64,000 bases of DNA from Paenibacillus macerans (GTDB lineage Bacteria > Bacillota > Bacilli > Paenibacillales > Paenibacillaceae), in contig NZ_UGSI01000002.1 in assembly GCF_900454495.1 (NCBI RefSeq), forward strand, positions 1,213,001 to 1,277,000, given 5' to 3'. The position numbers were made by a program, and so were the translations under genes. This document shows, in pieces, positions 36,004 through 44,901 of this stretch (position 1 is its first letter; the number at the start of each line of letters is the position of its first letter). The notes beneath the pieces are model-generated. The model was not told the origin of the DNA, ran no database searches, and saw only the letters and a list, made by a program, of their open reading frames with translations.

Positions 36004-36643
36004 ACAGGAAATCAAAGTGCTGCTGGTCGACGATCACGAGATGGTGAGAATCGGCCTGGCGGCGGTGCTGGGAACCGAAGAAGGGATTGAGGTCGTCGGA
36101 GAGGCGAGCAGCGGGGAAGAAGGCATCCGGCTGGCGCAGGAGTACAAGCCTGACGTCGTGCTGATGGATTTGGTCATGGAAGGGATGGACGGCATCGAGG
36201 CGACCCGGGAACTGCTGAAAATGCACCCGGAATGCAAGGTGATCGTGCTGACCAGCTACCTTGACGACGAGAAGATGTATCCGGTGATCGAGGCGGGAGC
36301 GTTCAGCTATCTGCTTAAAACGTCGCGCGCGTCCGAAATCGCCGAAGCGATCCGCGCCGCGGCCCGCGGCCAATCCGTGCTCGAATCGCAAGTGGCCTCG
36401 AAAATGATGAACCGGTTCCGCCAGCCCAAGGTGGAGGCGCCGGCCCACGAGGAACTGACCGAGCGGGAGATGGACGTGCTGCGTCTGCTGGCCCAGGGCA
36501 AATCCAACCAGGATATCGCCGACGAGCTGATCATCGGCGTCAAAACGGTGAAATTCCACGTGACGAACATATTGGCGAAGCTGGGGGTCGAGGACCGCAC
36601 CCAAGCGGCCATTTACGCATACAAAAACGGCTTGGCGGAGTGA
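35987..36643 (+). CDS. liaR: LiaR-like response regulator (NarL family)
   Basis: 218 residues. The receiver domain has the acidic pocket VLLVDDHE and the phospho-acceptor Asp61 in VLMDLVMEGMDG. The C-terminal LuxR-type helix-turn-helix reads ELTEREMDVLRLLAQGKSNQ followed by TVKFHVTNILAKLGVEDRTQ. ATG 35987 follows a GGGGGG stretch at 10 bases; the ATG at 35960 has no ribosome site. It should activate the promoter in front of liaI upon LiaS phosphorylation. Confidence 0.92.
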   Translation: MELDNEQEIKVLLVDDHEMVRIGLAAVLGTEEGIEVVGEASSGEEGIRLAQEYKPDVVLMDLVMEGMDGIEATRELLKMHPECKVIVLTSYLDDEKMYPVIEAGAFSYLLKTSRASEIAEAIRAAARGQSVLESQVASKMMNRFRQPKVEAPAHEELTEREMDVLRLLAQGKSNQDIADELIIGVKTVKFHVTNILAKLGVEDRTQAAIYAYKNGLAE

Positions 36644-36699
36644 TGGACTTCGCCGGGCCGTTTTTGCGGTTTGCCGGGGATCGATCTGGCCGATGGGGG

Positions 36700-36850
36700 A
36701 ACACAATGCTGCAATACGCCGTGCTATTACAGTTCGTAATACTGTACTGTAATACTGAAATAATGCAATATGCAATGCTGTACCACGGGTGTTGTATCCA
36801 CGGGTGTTGTACCATATAATGCTGCAACACGGTGCAATGCCCGGCTAACG
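36700..36850. repeat. Simple-sequence-like intergenic tract after liaR
   Basis: The 700-base gap after liaR (36644-37349) holds no credible gene. Its first part is built from short reused words: GTAATACTG and close variants several times, TGCAATA-type words, and two copies of CCACGGGTGTTGTA (36783-36796 and 36798-36811, period 15). The second part is element A at 36971. Confidence 0.6.
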
Positions 36851-36970
36851 GAACCAGGGGACCTTATTGTCTAATAAAACGGCTGTGGAGTCCTTTAGAG
36901 CGGGAAATAGTCGGGAAATAACACTAGCGTTGCATTAACTTTTGCTAAAGATTTCCCAAAAAAGCTACCT

Positions 36971-37190
36971 GGAAATTTAACGGTTGCAGCAGCGGCTATT
37001 TTCCGAAAAAAGACCTTTTCTAATTTCTAACGGTTGTAAGCGTCGTTATTTGCCTGAATCTAAGCAAACTAAGACGGATTTCAGTGAAATAAGCGTTATG
37101 GCAACCGTTACAATTTGAAATCAACGTTTTTGGCACAAATAACGCTTGTGGCAACCGTTAGAATAATGGTGTGGCTAGAAAATGTATCTT
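36971..37190. repeat. Intergenic palindromic element A (copy of 53801-54020)
   Basis: Ungapped 220-base alignment with 53801-54020; by hand 187 of 220 positions agree (85 percent). Inside are four 24-base words: forward at 36978 and 37028, inverted at 37087 and 37137, sharing TAACGGTTG and a TATTT end. Word starts are 50, 59 and 50 bases apart, so the whole is an imperfect palindrome centred near 37069. AGTGAAAT (37083-37090) leads into the third word. Confidence 0.88.
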
Positions 37191-37349
37191 GTCAGATTTA
37201 ATGCAACGATAGTGGGGAATTAAGCAAATAGCGTCATCTGGGTCCGCTAGAAAAAAGAGGACAGGGTATGGCAGGATAAACGGCTGAGGGCTGGCGAATC
37301 TGTATATTACTAGAAATGTGTGTGCCATTCGATGGCTAGGGAGGCGAAA

Positions 37350-38387
37350 ATGATGCAGAACCGCAAGTTGTGGAGCTATAGCCTGGTCGTTATCGTTTGC
37401 GCGCTGCTGCTGCTTGGATTACAGCGGTTTAAAAACGAACAATCCGATTTGGCCGGAGTAGGTGATCCGGTGTCTGCCGGCGATTCGCTGGAAGCCGCAG
37501 GCGGGCAATTGGAGAAGCTGCTTGCGATCGGGACGGCGTTGACGCCGGACCCTTACCTGGTTACGGTCAAGTGGCAGGGAAAGTGGAAGACGCAGCTTGC
37601 GGAGGAGGAAGCGGCCGGCGCGCTGGCCACTCGGCTGGGCCTTTCCGAACCTCAGACGGAAAATGTTCAGGGTCATAGCGTATACAAAGCGAACGGTTCC
37701 AGCGAAGGCGTTCGCCTGACGCTGGATGTTACGGCGCAGAGCGAGGGGCAGTATTACGTCGTGCTGCGGCTTGAAGGCGCCGGCGGCACGGCGGGGAGCG
37801 CGGAGCGTATGCTGGACGTTCAGCAGCTTGCCGGCGAATCCCTGGCCGATGAAGGCGTGCAAATCGCTTGGAACGCGGCCGTTCAGGGCATCGGCCTGGC
37901 AAGGGCGGGTGCGAGTACAAGGACGGAAAGCGAACCGGCAGAGAGGGAGCAGGCAGAGAACGAATCGAGCGAATCGAAGCTGGGTGCGGCAAGCGAGTCT
38001 CCGCCGGAGGTAATGGACGATTTGCCGTCGGGCGCAATGGGCAATTCCCCACCGGGCGTATCGGGCAATTCCCCGCCGGGCGTAACGAGCGATTCGCCGC
38101 AGGATGCGCCAAGCGAACCTGCACCTGCACCGGCGGGGCGGACCGTTTCCGCGGTACTTGCGGGATTGGAACAGCAGATCGAGGATGAGTTGGGCCAGAA
38201 GCTGGAACGCGTGGAAGGCTTTGAAGACGAGCTGACGGCAAGCCAATCTTACGCTGTGCCGGGGTTTCCGATTACGGCGCAAAGCGGCAAACGCCAGGTT
38301 GCGCTGCAGTTGGCCGTCCACCGCAATGCGGACACGGGCATGGACGAGATTGCGGTCGGGTCGCCGTTGTTGACGGTGGAGTATTAA
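37350..38387 (+). CDS. YwmB-like exported protein with Pro/Ser-rich insertion
   Basis: 345 residues. An uncleaved or cleaved N-terminal hydrophobic segment (LWSYSLVVIVCALLLLGL) implies export or membrane anchoring. The ends resemble YwmB (DUF1779): the C-terminus QVALQLAVHRNADTGMDEIA then VGSPLLTVEY parallels YwmB's VGTPIVTTEY ending. Between the halves, residues about 190-265 are a Glu/Ser/Pro-rich insert with repeated GNSPPGVS-like 8-residue units, making it some 100 residues longer than YwmB. It lacks the murA/spoIID neighbours that ywmB has in Bacillus. Start ATG 37350 follows GGGAGGCG. Function unknown. Confidence 0.7.
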   Translation: MMQNRKLWSYSLVVIVCALLLLGLQRFKNEQSDLAGVGDPVSAGDSLEAAGGQLEKLLAIGTALTPDPYLVTVKWQGKWKTQLAEEEAAGALATRLGLSEPQTENVQGHSVYKANGSSEGVRLTLDVTAQSEGQYYVVLRLEGAGGTAGSAERMLDVQQLAGESLADEGVQIAWNAAVQGIGLARAGASTRTESEPAEREQAENESSESKLGAASESPPEVMDDLPSGAMGNSPPGVSGNSPPGVTSDSPQDAPSEPAPAPAGRTVSAVLAGLEQQIEDELGQKLERVEGFEDELTASQSYAVPGFPITAQSGKRQVALQLAVHRNADTGMDEIAVGSPLLTVEY

Positions 38388-38411
38388 CGGCGGATAGGCC
38401 CGCATTGGTGA

Positions 38412-38483
38412 TTGAGTATAAAACAACTTAGATGGCTGGAATCCGTTGTTAAGGCGGGTTCTTTTTCAAATATAGAGGGGCAA
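38412..38483 (+). pseudogene. Possible LysR N-terminal remnant
   Basis: From TTG 38412 the frame reads SIKQLRWLESVVKAGSFSNI, very like the first 20 residues of a LysR regulator, then stops resembling one. It runs in frame into the spermidine synthase-like gene. It may be a relic of a deleted regulator or chance. Confidence 0.35.
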
Positions 38484-38489
38484 AGGATC

Positions 38490-39296
38490 ATGAAAGAACT
38501 AAGCGGCAAGCATACAGACAACTCGAAACTGGTTCAGCGGGAAAGTGAATCTAGTCATTTCCCGGCCGACATTCCGGGCGATATTTCAGTTTATGAAACG
38601 GCGGAGCTGTATGGTGAGCGGGGGCGCTTTCGGGTGCTGCAGTTTGGCGACGGGGCTGTGCAGGGGGCGATGGATATAAATCGGCCGGAACGGATCATAC
38701 TAGAATATCCGCGGGCGATGCTTCATTTGCTGGAGCATAATGTGCCGGATTGCGACAAAGTGTTTATGATCGGCCTCGGTGCGGGGACATTGGCGGCGCA
38801 TTTGGAGGCAGCGGGCAAGCAGCTGCTCGTCGCGGAGATCGATGAGCGCGTTGTCGCCATAAGCCGCAGCCATTTTGGATATGCCGGGAGTTCCGTGCGG
38901 ATCGGTGACGGGCGGCGGATTTTGGAGGAGCAGCAGGCCGCCGGTTTTGACGGAATGATTATTGACGCTTTTACGGAAAAAGGGACGCCGCGGCATCTTA
39001 TTTCCTCGCCGTTTTTCAGGCTGTTGGCGGAGAAGCTTCGCCCCGAGGGAATCGTTCTGCTTAACGTGTTTGGCAGAGGGAAACGCGATGAACTGACGGC
39101 GGCGATCGCGGCGACGCTGCGGGAATATTTTGCTTATGTCCGAGTTTTTTCTCTGCCGGCGGAGCATACTCATGCTAAGCGGAACATGGTCATTGCGGCC
39201 AGCTGCCAGCCGATAGGTTATGACCGCCGCTATCTGGCCGGGTTTGATGAGATCGAGCTTCAAGAAGGTTATATCATTGAGGATCGAAGCTGGTAA
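38490..39296 (+). CDS. Spermidine synthase-like methyltransferase-fold protein
   Basis: 268 residues from ATG 38490 (GAGGGG 9 bases upstream). The Rossmann core is of the spermidine synthase type: VFMIGLGAGTLAAHLEAAGK, then LLVAEIDERVV, SSVRIGDGRRIL and GMIIDAFTE, ending GIVLLNVFGRG. These would bind decarboxylated or ordinary S-adenosylmethionine. It is more diverged than true SpeE, and no speD, speA or speB is adjacent, so polyamine synthesis is not established. An upstream in-frame extension resembling LysR is treated separately. Confidence 0.75.
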   Translation: MKELSGKHTDNSKLVQRESESSHFPADIPGDISVYETAELYGERGRFRVLQFGDGAVQGAMDINRPERIILEYPRAMLHLLEHNVPDCDKVFMIGLGAGTLAAHLEAAGKQLLVAEIDERVVAISRSHFGYAGSSVRIGDGRRILEEQQAAGFDGMIIDAFTEKGTPRHLISSPFFRLLAEKLRPEGIVLLNVFGRGKRDELTAAIAATLREYFAYVRVFSLPAEHTHAKRNMVIAASCQPIGYDRRYLAGFDEIELQEGYIIEDRSW

Positions 39297-39499
39297 TCGG
39301 TTATCATAATCGGTTACGGTATCGGATATGTTATAGGGCAGTTACAATGGATAAATGAAAATTAGATAAAAATTAGATGAAGTTTTCTGAAAACTTAACA
39401 ACTTTTGAAGCTTTTTGAGATTAAGGTGATGGCAACATTTTGCCGAATGTGCTAAAATAGCATCACATCTCGTGATGCCTTGTAAAGAGATATCCTTGA

Positions 39500-39528
39500 T
39501 TGGGAATTGAATAAACATACACTATATT
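39500..39528 (+). promoter_or_regulatory. Putative zwf promoter
   Basis: TTGGGA (39500-39505), 17 bases, TATATT (39523-39528), about 20 bases before the zwf start. The rest of the 250-base gap is AT-rich; a small GCATCAC/GTGATGC hairpin lies near 39460-39478. Confidence 0.5.
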
Positions 39529-39549
39529 ACATAGAAAGAATGAGGAGCC

Positions 39550-41106
39550 ATGGCTGAAAATCAACATCAACAATCACCTCAGGCACCTGGGGCGGTATTT
39601 TTTATTTTCGGGGCAACCGGCGACTTGGCGCGCCGCAAGCTGTTCCCGGCGATTTATTCGCTGTATCGCGAAGGCCGGCTCGCCGAGGATTTTGCCGTGA
39701 TCGGCGTCGCCCGGCGTCCGCGTTCACCGGAGGAGTTCCGCGAAGACCTGCACGCTTCGATCCAGGAGTTCTGCCGTTACAAGATCGAAGACACCGAGCA
39801 GTGGGCGCGGTTTGCCGATCATTTTGCGTATAAATCGCTGGACATCAACAACGTGGACGGCTACCACGAGCTGCGCGAACTGACCGAATCGATGGAATCC
39901 CGGTTCGGCATTCCCGGCAACCGTCTGTTCTACTTGGCGCTGGCTCCGGAGCTGTTCGGCAGCGTATCTTTAAACTTGAAAAAAGGCGGCATGCTGGACA
40001 CCCGGGGCTGGTATCGCCTCGTCATCGAGAAGCCTTTCGGCTACGACTTGGAGTCGGCTCATAAGCTGAACGAAGAGCTGAACCAGGTGTTTAAGGAAGA
40101 GGAAATTTACCGGATCGACCACTACCTGGGCAAAGAGATGGTGCAAAATATAGAAGTGATCCGCTTCGCCAACGCCTTTTTCGAGCCGCTGTGGAACAAC
40201 AAGCATATCGCCAACGTCCAAATTACGCTGAGCGAAACGGTCGGCGTTGAAGAGCGCGGCGGTTATTACGACCATGCGGGCGCGCTGCGCGATATGGGAC
40301 AAAACCATATGCTGCAAATGCTCACGATGATCGCCATGGAGCCGCCGAGCCGGCTTTACGCGGAGGATATCCGCGACGAGAAAGTGAAGGTGCTGCGTTC
40401 CCTGCGTCCTTACGAAACGGCGGAGGAAGTCAAGGCCCATGTCGTGCGCGGCCAATATACCGCCGGAGAAGCGAGCGGGAAGAAATTGCCGGGATACCGC
40501 GAGGAAGACAAAGTCGATCCGAACTCCAACACGGAAACGTATTTTGCGGCAAAAGTATTTGTCGACAACTTCCGCTGGGCCGGCGTTCCGTTCTATATCC
40601 GGACCGGCAAGCGGCTGCCCGTCAAAACGACGGAGGTGGTCGTCGAATTCAAGCAGATGCCGACGAACGTATATCTCGGCCAAAAGCATTCGCTGGAGCC
40701 GAATCTGCTGGTTATCCGCGTCAATCCGATGGAAGGCATCTACATCAAAATCAACGCCAAAAAGCCGGGTTCGGAATCGCAAATCGAACCGCTGGCGATG
40801 GAATTTTGCCAAAGCTGCCTGGTCGGCATCAACTCGCCGGAGGCTTATGAGCGCTTGCTGCACGATGCAGCGCAAGGCGATTCCACATACTTCACCCGTT
40901 GGGACGAAGTCGCCGCCGCTTGGGCGTTCATCGACCATATCGCCGCAGCCTGGGCGCAAAACCCTGCCGACGTCAGCCCTTATCCCGCCGGTTCCTGGGG
41001 ACCGAAGGAAGCGGAAGAGCTGTTGGCTAAAGACGGCTTCCACTGGTGGCCGGTCAACGGTCAAGAGGAAGACAACGTCGTTTGGATCGCTCCCGATCAG
41101 AAGTAA
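39550..41106 (+). CDS. zwf: Glucose-6-phosphate 1-dehydrogenase
   Basis: 518 residues, full length. Nucleotide-binding start FFIFGATGDLARRKLFPAIY, the active-site signature RIDHYLGKEMVQNI (His and Lys), and VPFYIRTGKRLP are all present. It oxidises glucose 6-phosphate to 6-phosphogluconolactone with NADP, the first step of the oxidative pentose phosphate pathway. TGAGGAG precedes ATG 39550. It stands alone, with its own promoter and a terminator at 41156; gnd and pgl are not next to it. Confidence 0.96.
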   Translation: MAENQHQQSPQAPGAVFFIFGATGDLARRKLFPAIYSLYREGRLAEDFAVIGVARRPRSPEEFREDLHASIQEFCRYKIEDTEQWARFADHFAYKSLDINNVDGYHELRELTESMESRFGIPGNRLFYLALAPELFGSVSLNLKKGGMLDTRGWYRLVIEKPFGYDLESAHKLNEELNQVFKEEEIYRIDHYLGKEMVQNIEVIRFANAFFEPLWNNKHIANVQITLSETVGVEERGGYYDHAGALRDMGQNHMLQMLTMIAMEPPSRLYAEDIRDEKVKVLRSLRPYETAEEVKAHVVRGQYTAGEASGKKLPGYREEDKVDPNSNTETYFAAKVFVDNFRWAGVPFYIRTGKRLPVKTTEVVVEFKQMPTNVYLGQKHSLEPNLLVIRVNPMEGIYIKINAKKPGSESQIEPLAMEFCQSCLVGINSPEAYERLLHDAAQGDSTYFTRWDEVAAAWAFIDHIAAAWAQNPADVSPYPAGSWGPKEAEELLAKDGFHWWPVNGQEEDNVVWIAPDQK

Positions 41107-41155
41107 CCCTTTTGTAACGGCGGCGCATGTTTGCGGAATATGATATATTAACCTA

Positions 41156-41194
41156 AAACACCTTTATGTCCCTTGATGGGGTAAAGGTGTTTTT
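41156..41194 (+). terminator. Terminator after zwf
   Basis: AAACACCTTTA (41156-41166) pairs over 11 bp with 41182-41192, followed by TTTTTG within and after the arm. Confidence 0.85.
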
Positions 41195-41260
41195 GCGTAA
41201 ACAAGGAACAAAATATGTTACAATAAAAAACGTGAATTTGTGGACGAGAGGAATGTGAGC

Positions 41261-42844
41261 ATGAGCAAAGCATTGGAACAAGTGCTGCAGCAGGAGGTCG
41301 ACAAACGGCGCACGTTTGCGATCATCTCCCACCCGGACGCCGGGAAAACAACCTTAACGGAAAAACTGCTGCTGTTCGGCGGCGCGATTCGCCTTGCCGG
41401 TTCGGTCAAAGCGCGCAAAGCGAGCAAACACGCCACCAGCGACTGGATGGAAATCGAAAAGCAGCGGGGGATTTCCGTAACTTCCTCCGTCATGCAGTTT
41501 GATTATAACGGGCACCGGGTCAACATTTTGGATACGCCGGGCCACCAGGACTTCAGTGAAGACACGTACCGCACGCTGACCGCGGCGGACAGCGCCGTGA
41601 TGCTGATCGACGTCGCCAAAGGCGTCGAGGCGCAGACGATCAAGCTGTTCCAGGTATGCGCCAAGCGGGGAATTCCGATTTTTACGTTTATCAACAAGCT
41701 CGACCGCGAAGGGCGGAATCCGTTTGAATTGATGGAAGAGATCGAGCAGGTGCTGGGTATCCGCTCCGTACCGATGAACTGGCCGATCGGGATGGGCCGG
41801 GAGCTGTCCGGGGTATACGACCGGATGAAAAACCAGGTGGAGCTGTTCCAGGGGGACGATCATTCCACCATTCAGGTGAAAAAAGTCGAGGACTACCGCG
41901 ACCCGGTCATTCGTGAAATGGCTGGCGAATACCTCCATGAACAGCTGTGCCAGGACCTGGAGCTGCTGGACGTGGCGGGTGATCCGTTTGATCTGGAGAA
42001 GGTGAGACGGGGCGAATTGACCCCGGTATTTTTCGGCAGCGCGGTCAACAACTTCGGGGTGCAGACATTTCTGGAAAACTTCCTGCAGCTGGCGCCGAAG
42101 CCGGAGCCGCGCCGCAGCACGGCGGGGCTGGTCGAACCGACGAACGAGAAGTTCAGCGGATATGTTTTCAAAATCCAGGCGAACATGAACCCGGCGCACC
42201 GCGACCGGATCGCCTTCCTGCGCATCGTGTCGGGCAAATTCGAACGCGGGATGTCCGTGAAGCATGTGCGGGCGGGCAAGGAGATCAAGCTGTCCCAGCC
42301 GCAGCAGTTTTTGGCGCAAGACCGGGACATTGTTACGGAAGCGTACCCGGGGGACATTATCGGGTTGTTTGACCCGGGCATTTTCCGGATCGGCGATTCG
42401 CTCAGCCAAGGCAGCGAAATTGTGTTTGACGAGCTGCCGACGTTTTCGCCGGAAATTTTCGCGAAGGTCACGGTCAAAAATGCGCTCAAGCACAAGCAAT
42501 ATCAGAAAGGCATCGATCAGTTGACCGAAGAAGGCACGATTCAGGTATTTACGACGGTTGGCTTTGAGGATACGCTGCTTGGCGTGGTCGGCCAGCTGCA
42601 GTTCGAGGTGTTCGAATACCGGATGAAAGGGGAATACGGCGTCGACGTGATGCTGCAGCGGATGCCGTTCCAGTTCGCGCGCTGGATTGTGGCGGACAAA
42701 ATCGATCCGTCCAAATTCCGCATCAACTCGACGCTGGTCAAGGACAAAAAGGGCAATTACGTCGCCTTGTTCGAAAACGAATATGCAATGCGGACGGCGA
42801 TGGAGAAAAATCCGGATGCGCAGTTTCTTGAGACAGCGCCTTAA
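41261..42844 (+). CDS. prfC: Peptide chain release factor 3
   Basis: 527 residues. The GTPase domain has SHPDAGKTTLTEKLL, DTPGHQDFSEDTY and NKLDREGR; the later domains include FSGYVFKIQANMNPAHRDRI and the RF3-type C-terminus. RF3 recycles RF1/RF2 from the ribosome after peptide release using GTP. ATG 41261 has GAGG 9 bases upstream; the GTG seven codons earlier is unsupported. It converges on sspI with a shared terminator. Confidence 0.95.
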   Translation: MSKALEQVLQQEVDKRRTFAIISHPDAGKTTLTEKLLLFGGAIRLAGSVKARKASKHATSDWMEIEKQRGISVTSSVMQFDYNGHRVNILDTPGHQDFSEDTYRTLTAADSAVMLIDVAKGVEAQTIKLFQVCAKRGIPIFTFINKLDREGRNPFELMEEIEQVLGIRSVPMNWPIGMGRELSGVYDRMKNQVELFQGDDHSTIQVKKVEDYRDPVIREMAGEYLHEQLCQDLELLDVAGDPFDLEKVRRGELTPVFFGSAVNNFGVQTFLENFLQLAPKPEPRRSTAGLVEPTNEKFSGYVFKIQANMNPAHRDRIAFLRIVSGKFERGMSVKHVRAGKEIKLSQPQQFLAQDRDIVTEAYPGDIIGLFDPGIFRIGDSLSQGSEIVFDELPTFSPEIFAKVTVKNALKHKQYQKGIDQLTEEGTIQVFTTVGFEDTLLGVVGQLQFEVFEYRMKGEYGVDVMLQRMPFQFARWIVADKIDPSKFRINSTLVKDKKGNYVALFENEYAMRTAMEKNPDAQFLETAP

Positions 42845-42865
42845 TCCGTCCCGGACATTTACTGC

Positions 42866-42911
42866 AAACAAGCCTTCTTTCGGCCGGCATGGGCCAGAAG
42901 AAGGCTTGTTT
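42866..42911. terminator. Bidirectional terminator between prfC and sspI
   Basis: Perfect 14-bp stem (42866-42879 with 42898-42911) with AAA at one end and TTT at the other, serving both convergent genes. Confidence 0.85.
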
Positions 42912-42931
42912 ACTTAACCCCGCGGGCCTTG

Positions 42932-43168
42932 TTATCTCAAAGGCTTCAGATTCAAGGCGTCGACCTGTTGCTTTAGAACGGAAACGAGCTCGTTTTGCTT
43001 GGCGTCGTCGAGGTTTTTCCAGATCAATTCAAACACGACACCCAAACCCGGCAGGGCCGCCTCCTGAACGTCGATCGAGCCCTCGATCATGTCCCGCAGC
43101 GCCGCCTCGTCCTTGCCGTTGATTTTGTGCATGATCGCTTCGCGCAAAGTGAGCGTAATGGCCGGCAT
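42932..43168 (-). CDS. sspI: Small acid-soluble spore protein SspI
   Basis: 78 residues. LREAIMHKI near the N-terminus and LPGLGVVFELIWKN in the middle match the Bacillus SspI pattern (LRKAIMHN, LPGLGVLFEVIW), slightly extended at the C-terminus. SspI is a minor spore-core protein made late under sigma-G control. AAGGAGG precedes ATG 43168. Its closeness to a TrmH-type methylase gene echoes the sspI/ysgA neighbourhood in Bacillus and supports the call. Confidence 0.9.
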   Translation of the reverse strand: MPAITLTLREAIMHKINGKDEAALRDMIEGSIDVQEAALPGLGVVFELIWKNLDDAKQNELVSVLKQQVDALNLKPLR

Positions 43169-43296
43169 AGCGATTCCTCCTTTATTGATGGTACCTGTCC
43201 AATGCTTAATGTGTCCTGTAAACCGGGGGAAAATTCAAGTTTGCCGCGGATTATGGTATACTGAATCGAATGAAAAAAAGCCCGGGTGGTGAAAAT

Positions 43297-43971
43297 ATGG
43301 CGCATGCGAACAAAAAACAATTTGCCGTGATCGGGATGGGCCGGTTCGGTTTAAGCGTAGCCACTGCGCTCAGCAACATGGGATTAGACGTGTTGGCCAT
43401 CGATGCGGACGAGCACCGGACGCAAATGGTAGCCAATTTGGTCACGCACGCCGTTTCCGCGGATTCGACCGATGAAGAAGCGCTGCGAGCGCTGGGCATT
43501 CGCAATTTTGACGTCGTCGTGGTCGCGATCGGCGAAGACATACAAGCGAGTATTTTGACGACGCTGATTTTGAAGGACTTGGGCAGCCCGCTGATCGTGG
43601 TGAAAGCCCAAAACGAGCTGCACGGCAAGGTGCTGCAGAAGATCGGCGCGGATAAGGTGATTTATCCGGAGCGGGATATGGGCTTAAGAGTAGCCCATCA
43701 TTTAACGTCACCAAATGTGCTGGATTATATCGAGCTGTCGGACGAATACAGTATTGTGGAGATGCGCGTCTCTGCGGAGATGGTCGGCAAAAACCTGATC
43801 GAGCTCGATATTCGCGCCCGTTTCGGCTGCAACGTGATGGCGATCAAGCGGGGTGCCCGGATGAACATTTCGCCTTCGGCCGCGGAGCGTCTAACGACCG
43901 ATGACGTCCTGGTCATTGTCGGCGAGAAGAATGACCTGACCAAGCTGGAGCTGGCTTACGCGGAAGCTTAG
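43297..43971 (+). CDS. ktrA: KtrA/TrkA-type K+ uptake regulatory protein
   Basis: 224 residues. An RCK_N Rossmann domain (FAVIGMGRFGLSVATALSN, DVLAIDADE, DVVVVAIGED) is followed by an RCK_C domain (MVGKNLIELDIRARFGCNVM). KtrA binds ATP/ADP and often c-di-AMP and gates a KtrB-type K+ channel; no ktrB is in the window. The preferred start is ATG 43297 after GGTGGTG; the ATG 9 codons earlier lacks a ribosome site. It lies between sspI and the TrmH-type gene, 34 bases before the latter. Confidence 0.92.
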   Translation: MAHANKKQFAVIGMGRFGLSVATALSNMGLDVLAIDADEHRTQMVANLVTHAVSADSTDEEALRALGIRNFDVVVVAIGEDIQASILTTLILKDLGSPLIVVKAQNELHGKVLQKIGADKVIYPERDMGLRVAHHLTSPNVLDYIELSDEYSIVEMRVSAEMVGKNLIELDIRARFGCNVMAIKRGARMNISPSAAERLTTDDVLVIVGEKNDLTKLELAYAEA

Positions 43972-44005
43972 CATGAACCTTTAATCTAAGGATGGGCCTG
44001 ATATT

Positions 44006-44803
44006 ATGGAGATACTGTCTCCGCAGAATCCCCGCGTCAAGGAATGGGCGGGGCTGCTTGAGAAGAAAAACCGGGACAAGCAACATAAATATTTGATCGA
44101 AGGCGTTCATTTGGTCCAGGAGGCGCTTCTGGCAGGGGCCGAAATGGAATGCGTCTGCTACGATATCGAAGGCGGCATTCCGGCGGACCTGCAGGCGGCG
44201 GCGTCCGCGCGCCTTGATGTGCAGTGGATCGGCGTGTCCTCCGCCGTGATCGGCAAATGCAGCGATACGAAGACGCCGCAGCCGGTGTTCGCGGTCGTCC
44301 GCAAGGACCGCGGGGCGCTTGCTCCGCTCCTGGACAAGGAGCGGAGTTTGGTGGTGGTGCTGGACGGCGTGCAGGATCCCGGCAACGTCGGCACGATCAT
44401 CCGCAGCGCCGACGCGGTCGGTGCGGACGGGGTGATCGTCGGCGCAGGCTGCGCCGACATTTACGGGCCCAAGGTGCTGCGCGCCACGATGGGCTCGATC
44501 TTTCACTTTCCGGTGGTGAGCGGCAAGCTGGAGGAGGTGCTGCCGCAGGCGAAGCGGCGCGGCATCCGGCTGGCCGGGACGAGCCTGCAGGCGGCGGCGA
44601 ACTGCTACGCCTACGACTTCACCGGCCCGGTCTGGCTGCTGTTCGGCAGCGAAGGCGGGGGCCTTAGCGCTGAAGTCCGCGAACTGATGGACGACGGCCT
44701 GCTCATCCCGATGCGCGGCCGCGCGGAATCGCTGAACGTGGCGATGGCCGCATCCGTGCTGCTGCACGAGGCGATGCGGCAGCGGTATTTTTCGCAGCAA
44801 TAA
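44006..44803 (+). CDS. TrmH/SpoU-family RNA 2'-O-methyltransferase (YsgA-like)
   Basis: 265 residues. N-terminal substrate-binding domain (NPRVKEWAGLLEKKNRDKQH) followed by a SPOUT knot domain with VLDGVQDPGNVGTIIRSADA, WLLFGSEGGGLS and ESLNVAMAASVLLHE, the three conserved SpoU motifs. It should methylate the 2'-O of a ribose in rRNA or tRNA using S-adenosylmethionine. In Bacillus its homologue ysgA sits next to sspI and pheST; here pheST does not follow within the window. Confidence 0.9.
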   Translation: MEILSPQNPRVKEWAGLLEKKNRDKQHKYLIEGVHLVQEALLAGAEMECVCYDIEGGIPADLQAAASARLDVQWIGVSSAVIGKCSDTKTPQPVFAVVRKDRGALAPLLDKERSLVVVLDGVQDPGNVGTIIRSADAVGADGVIVGAGCADIYGPKVLRATMGSIFHFPVVSGKLEEVLPQAKRRGIRLAGTSLQAAANCYAYDFTGPVWLLFGSEGGGLSAEVRELMDDGLLIPMRGRAESLNVAMAASVLLHEAMRQRYFSQQ

Positions 44804-44858
44804 TTCTCGTCCACAACCCTAAATAAGTGTTCAGGGATAAGCATAAAGCAAATAAAAA

Positions 44859-44901
44859 AGACGCTTACCTGGGCAAGTTCCCCAGCACAAGCGTCTCTTT
44901 T
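44859..44901. terminator. Bidirectional terminator between trmH-type gene and XRE regulator
   Basis: AGACGCTT (44859-44866) pairs with AAGCGTCT (44889-44896), with an inner CTGGG/CCCAG helix. Five Ts follow on the plus strand and six on the minus. The remaining 170 bases before the XRE gene show no clear gene. Confidence 0.85.

Noticed and set aside
36540..36830. 96-codon minus-strand frame rich in Tyr/Ser/Gln after liaR
   Set aside because: Composed of simple repeated words and partly antisense to liaR; no gene-like features.
38412..38489. Extended N-terminus for the spermidine synthase-like protein
   Set aside because: The extension resembles LysR, not the enzyme family, and the ATG at 38490 has its own ribosome site.
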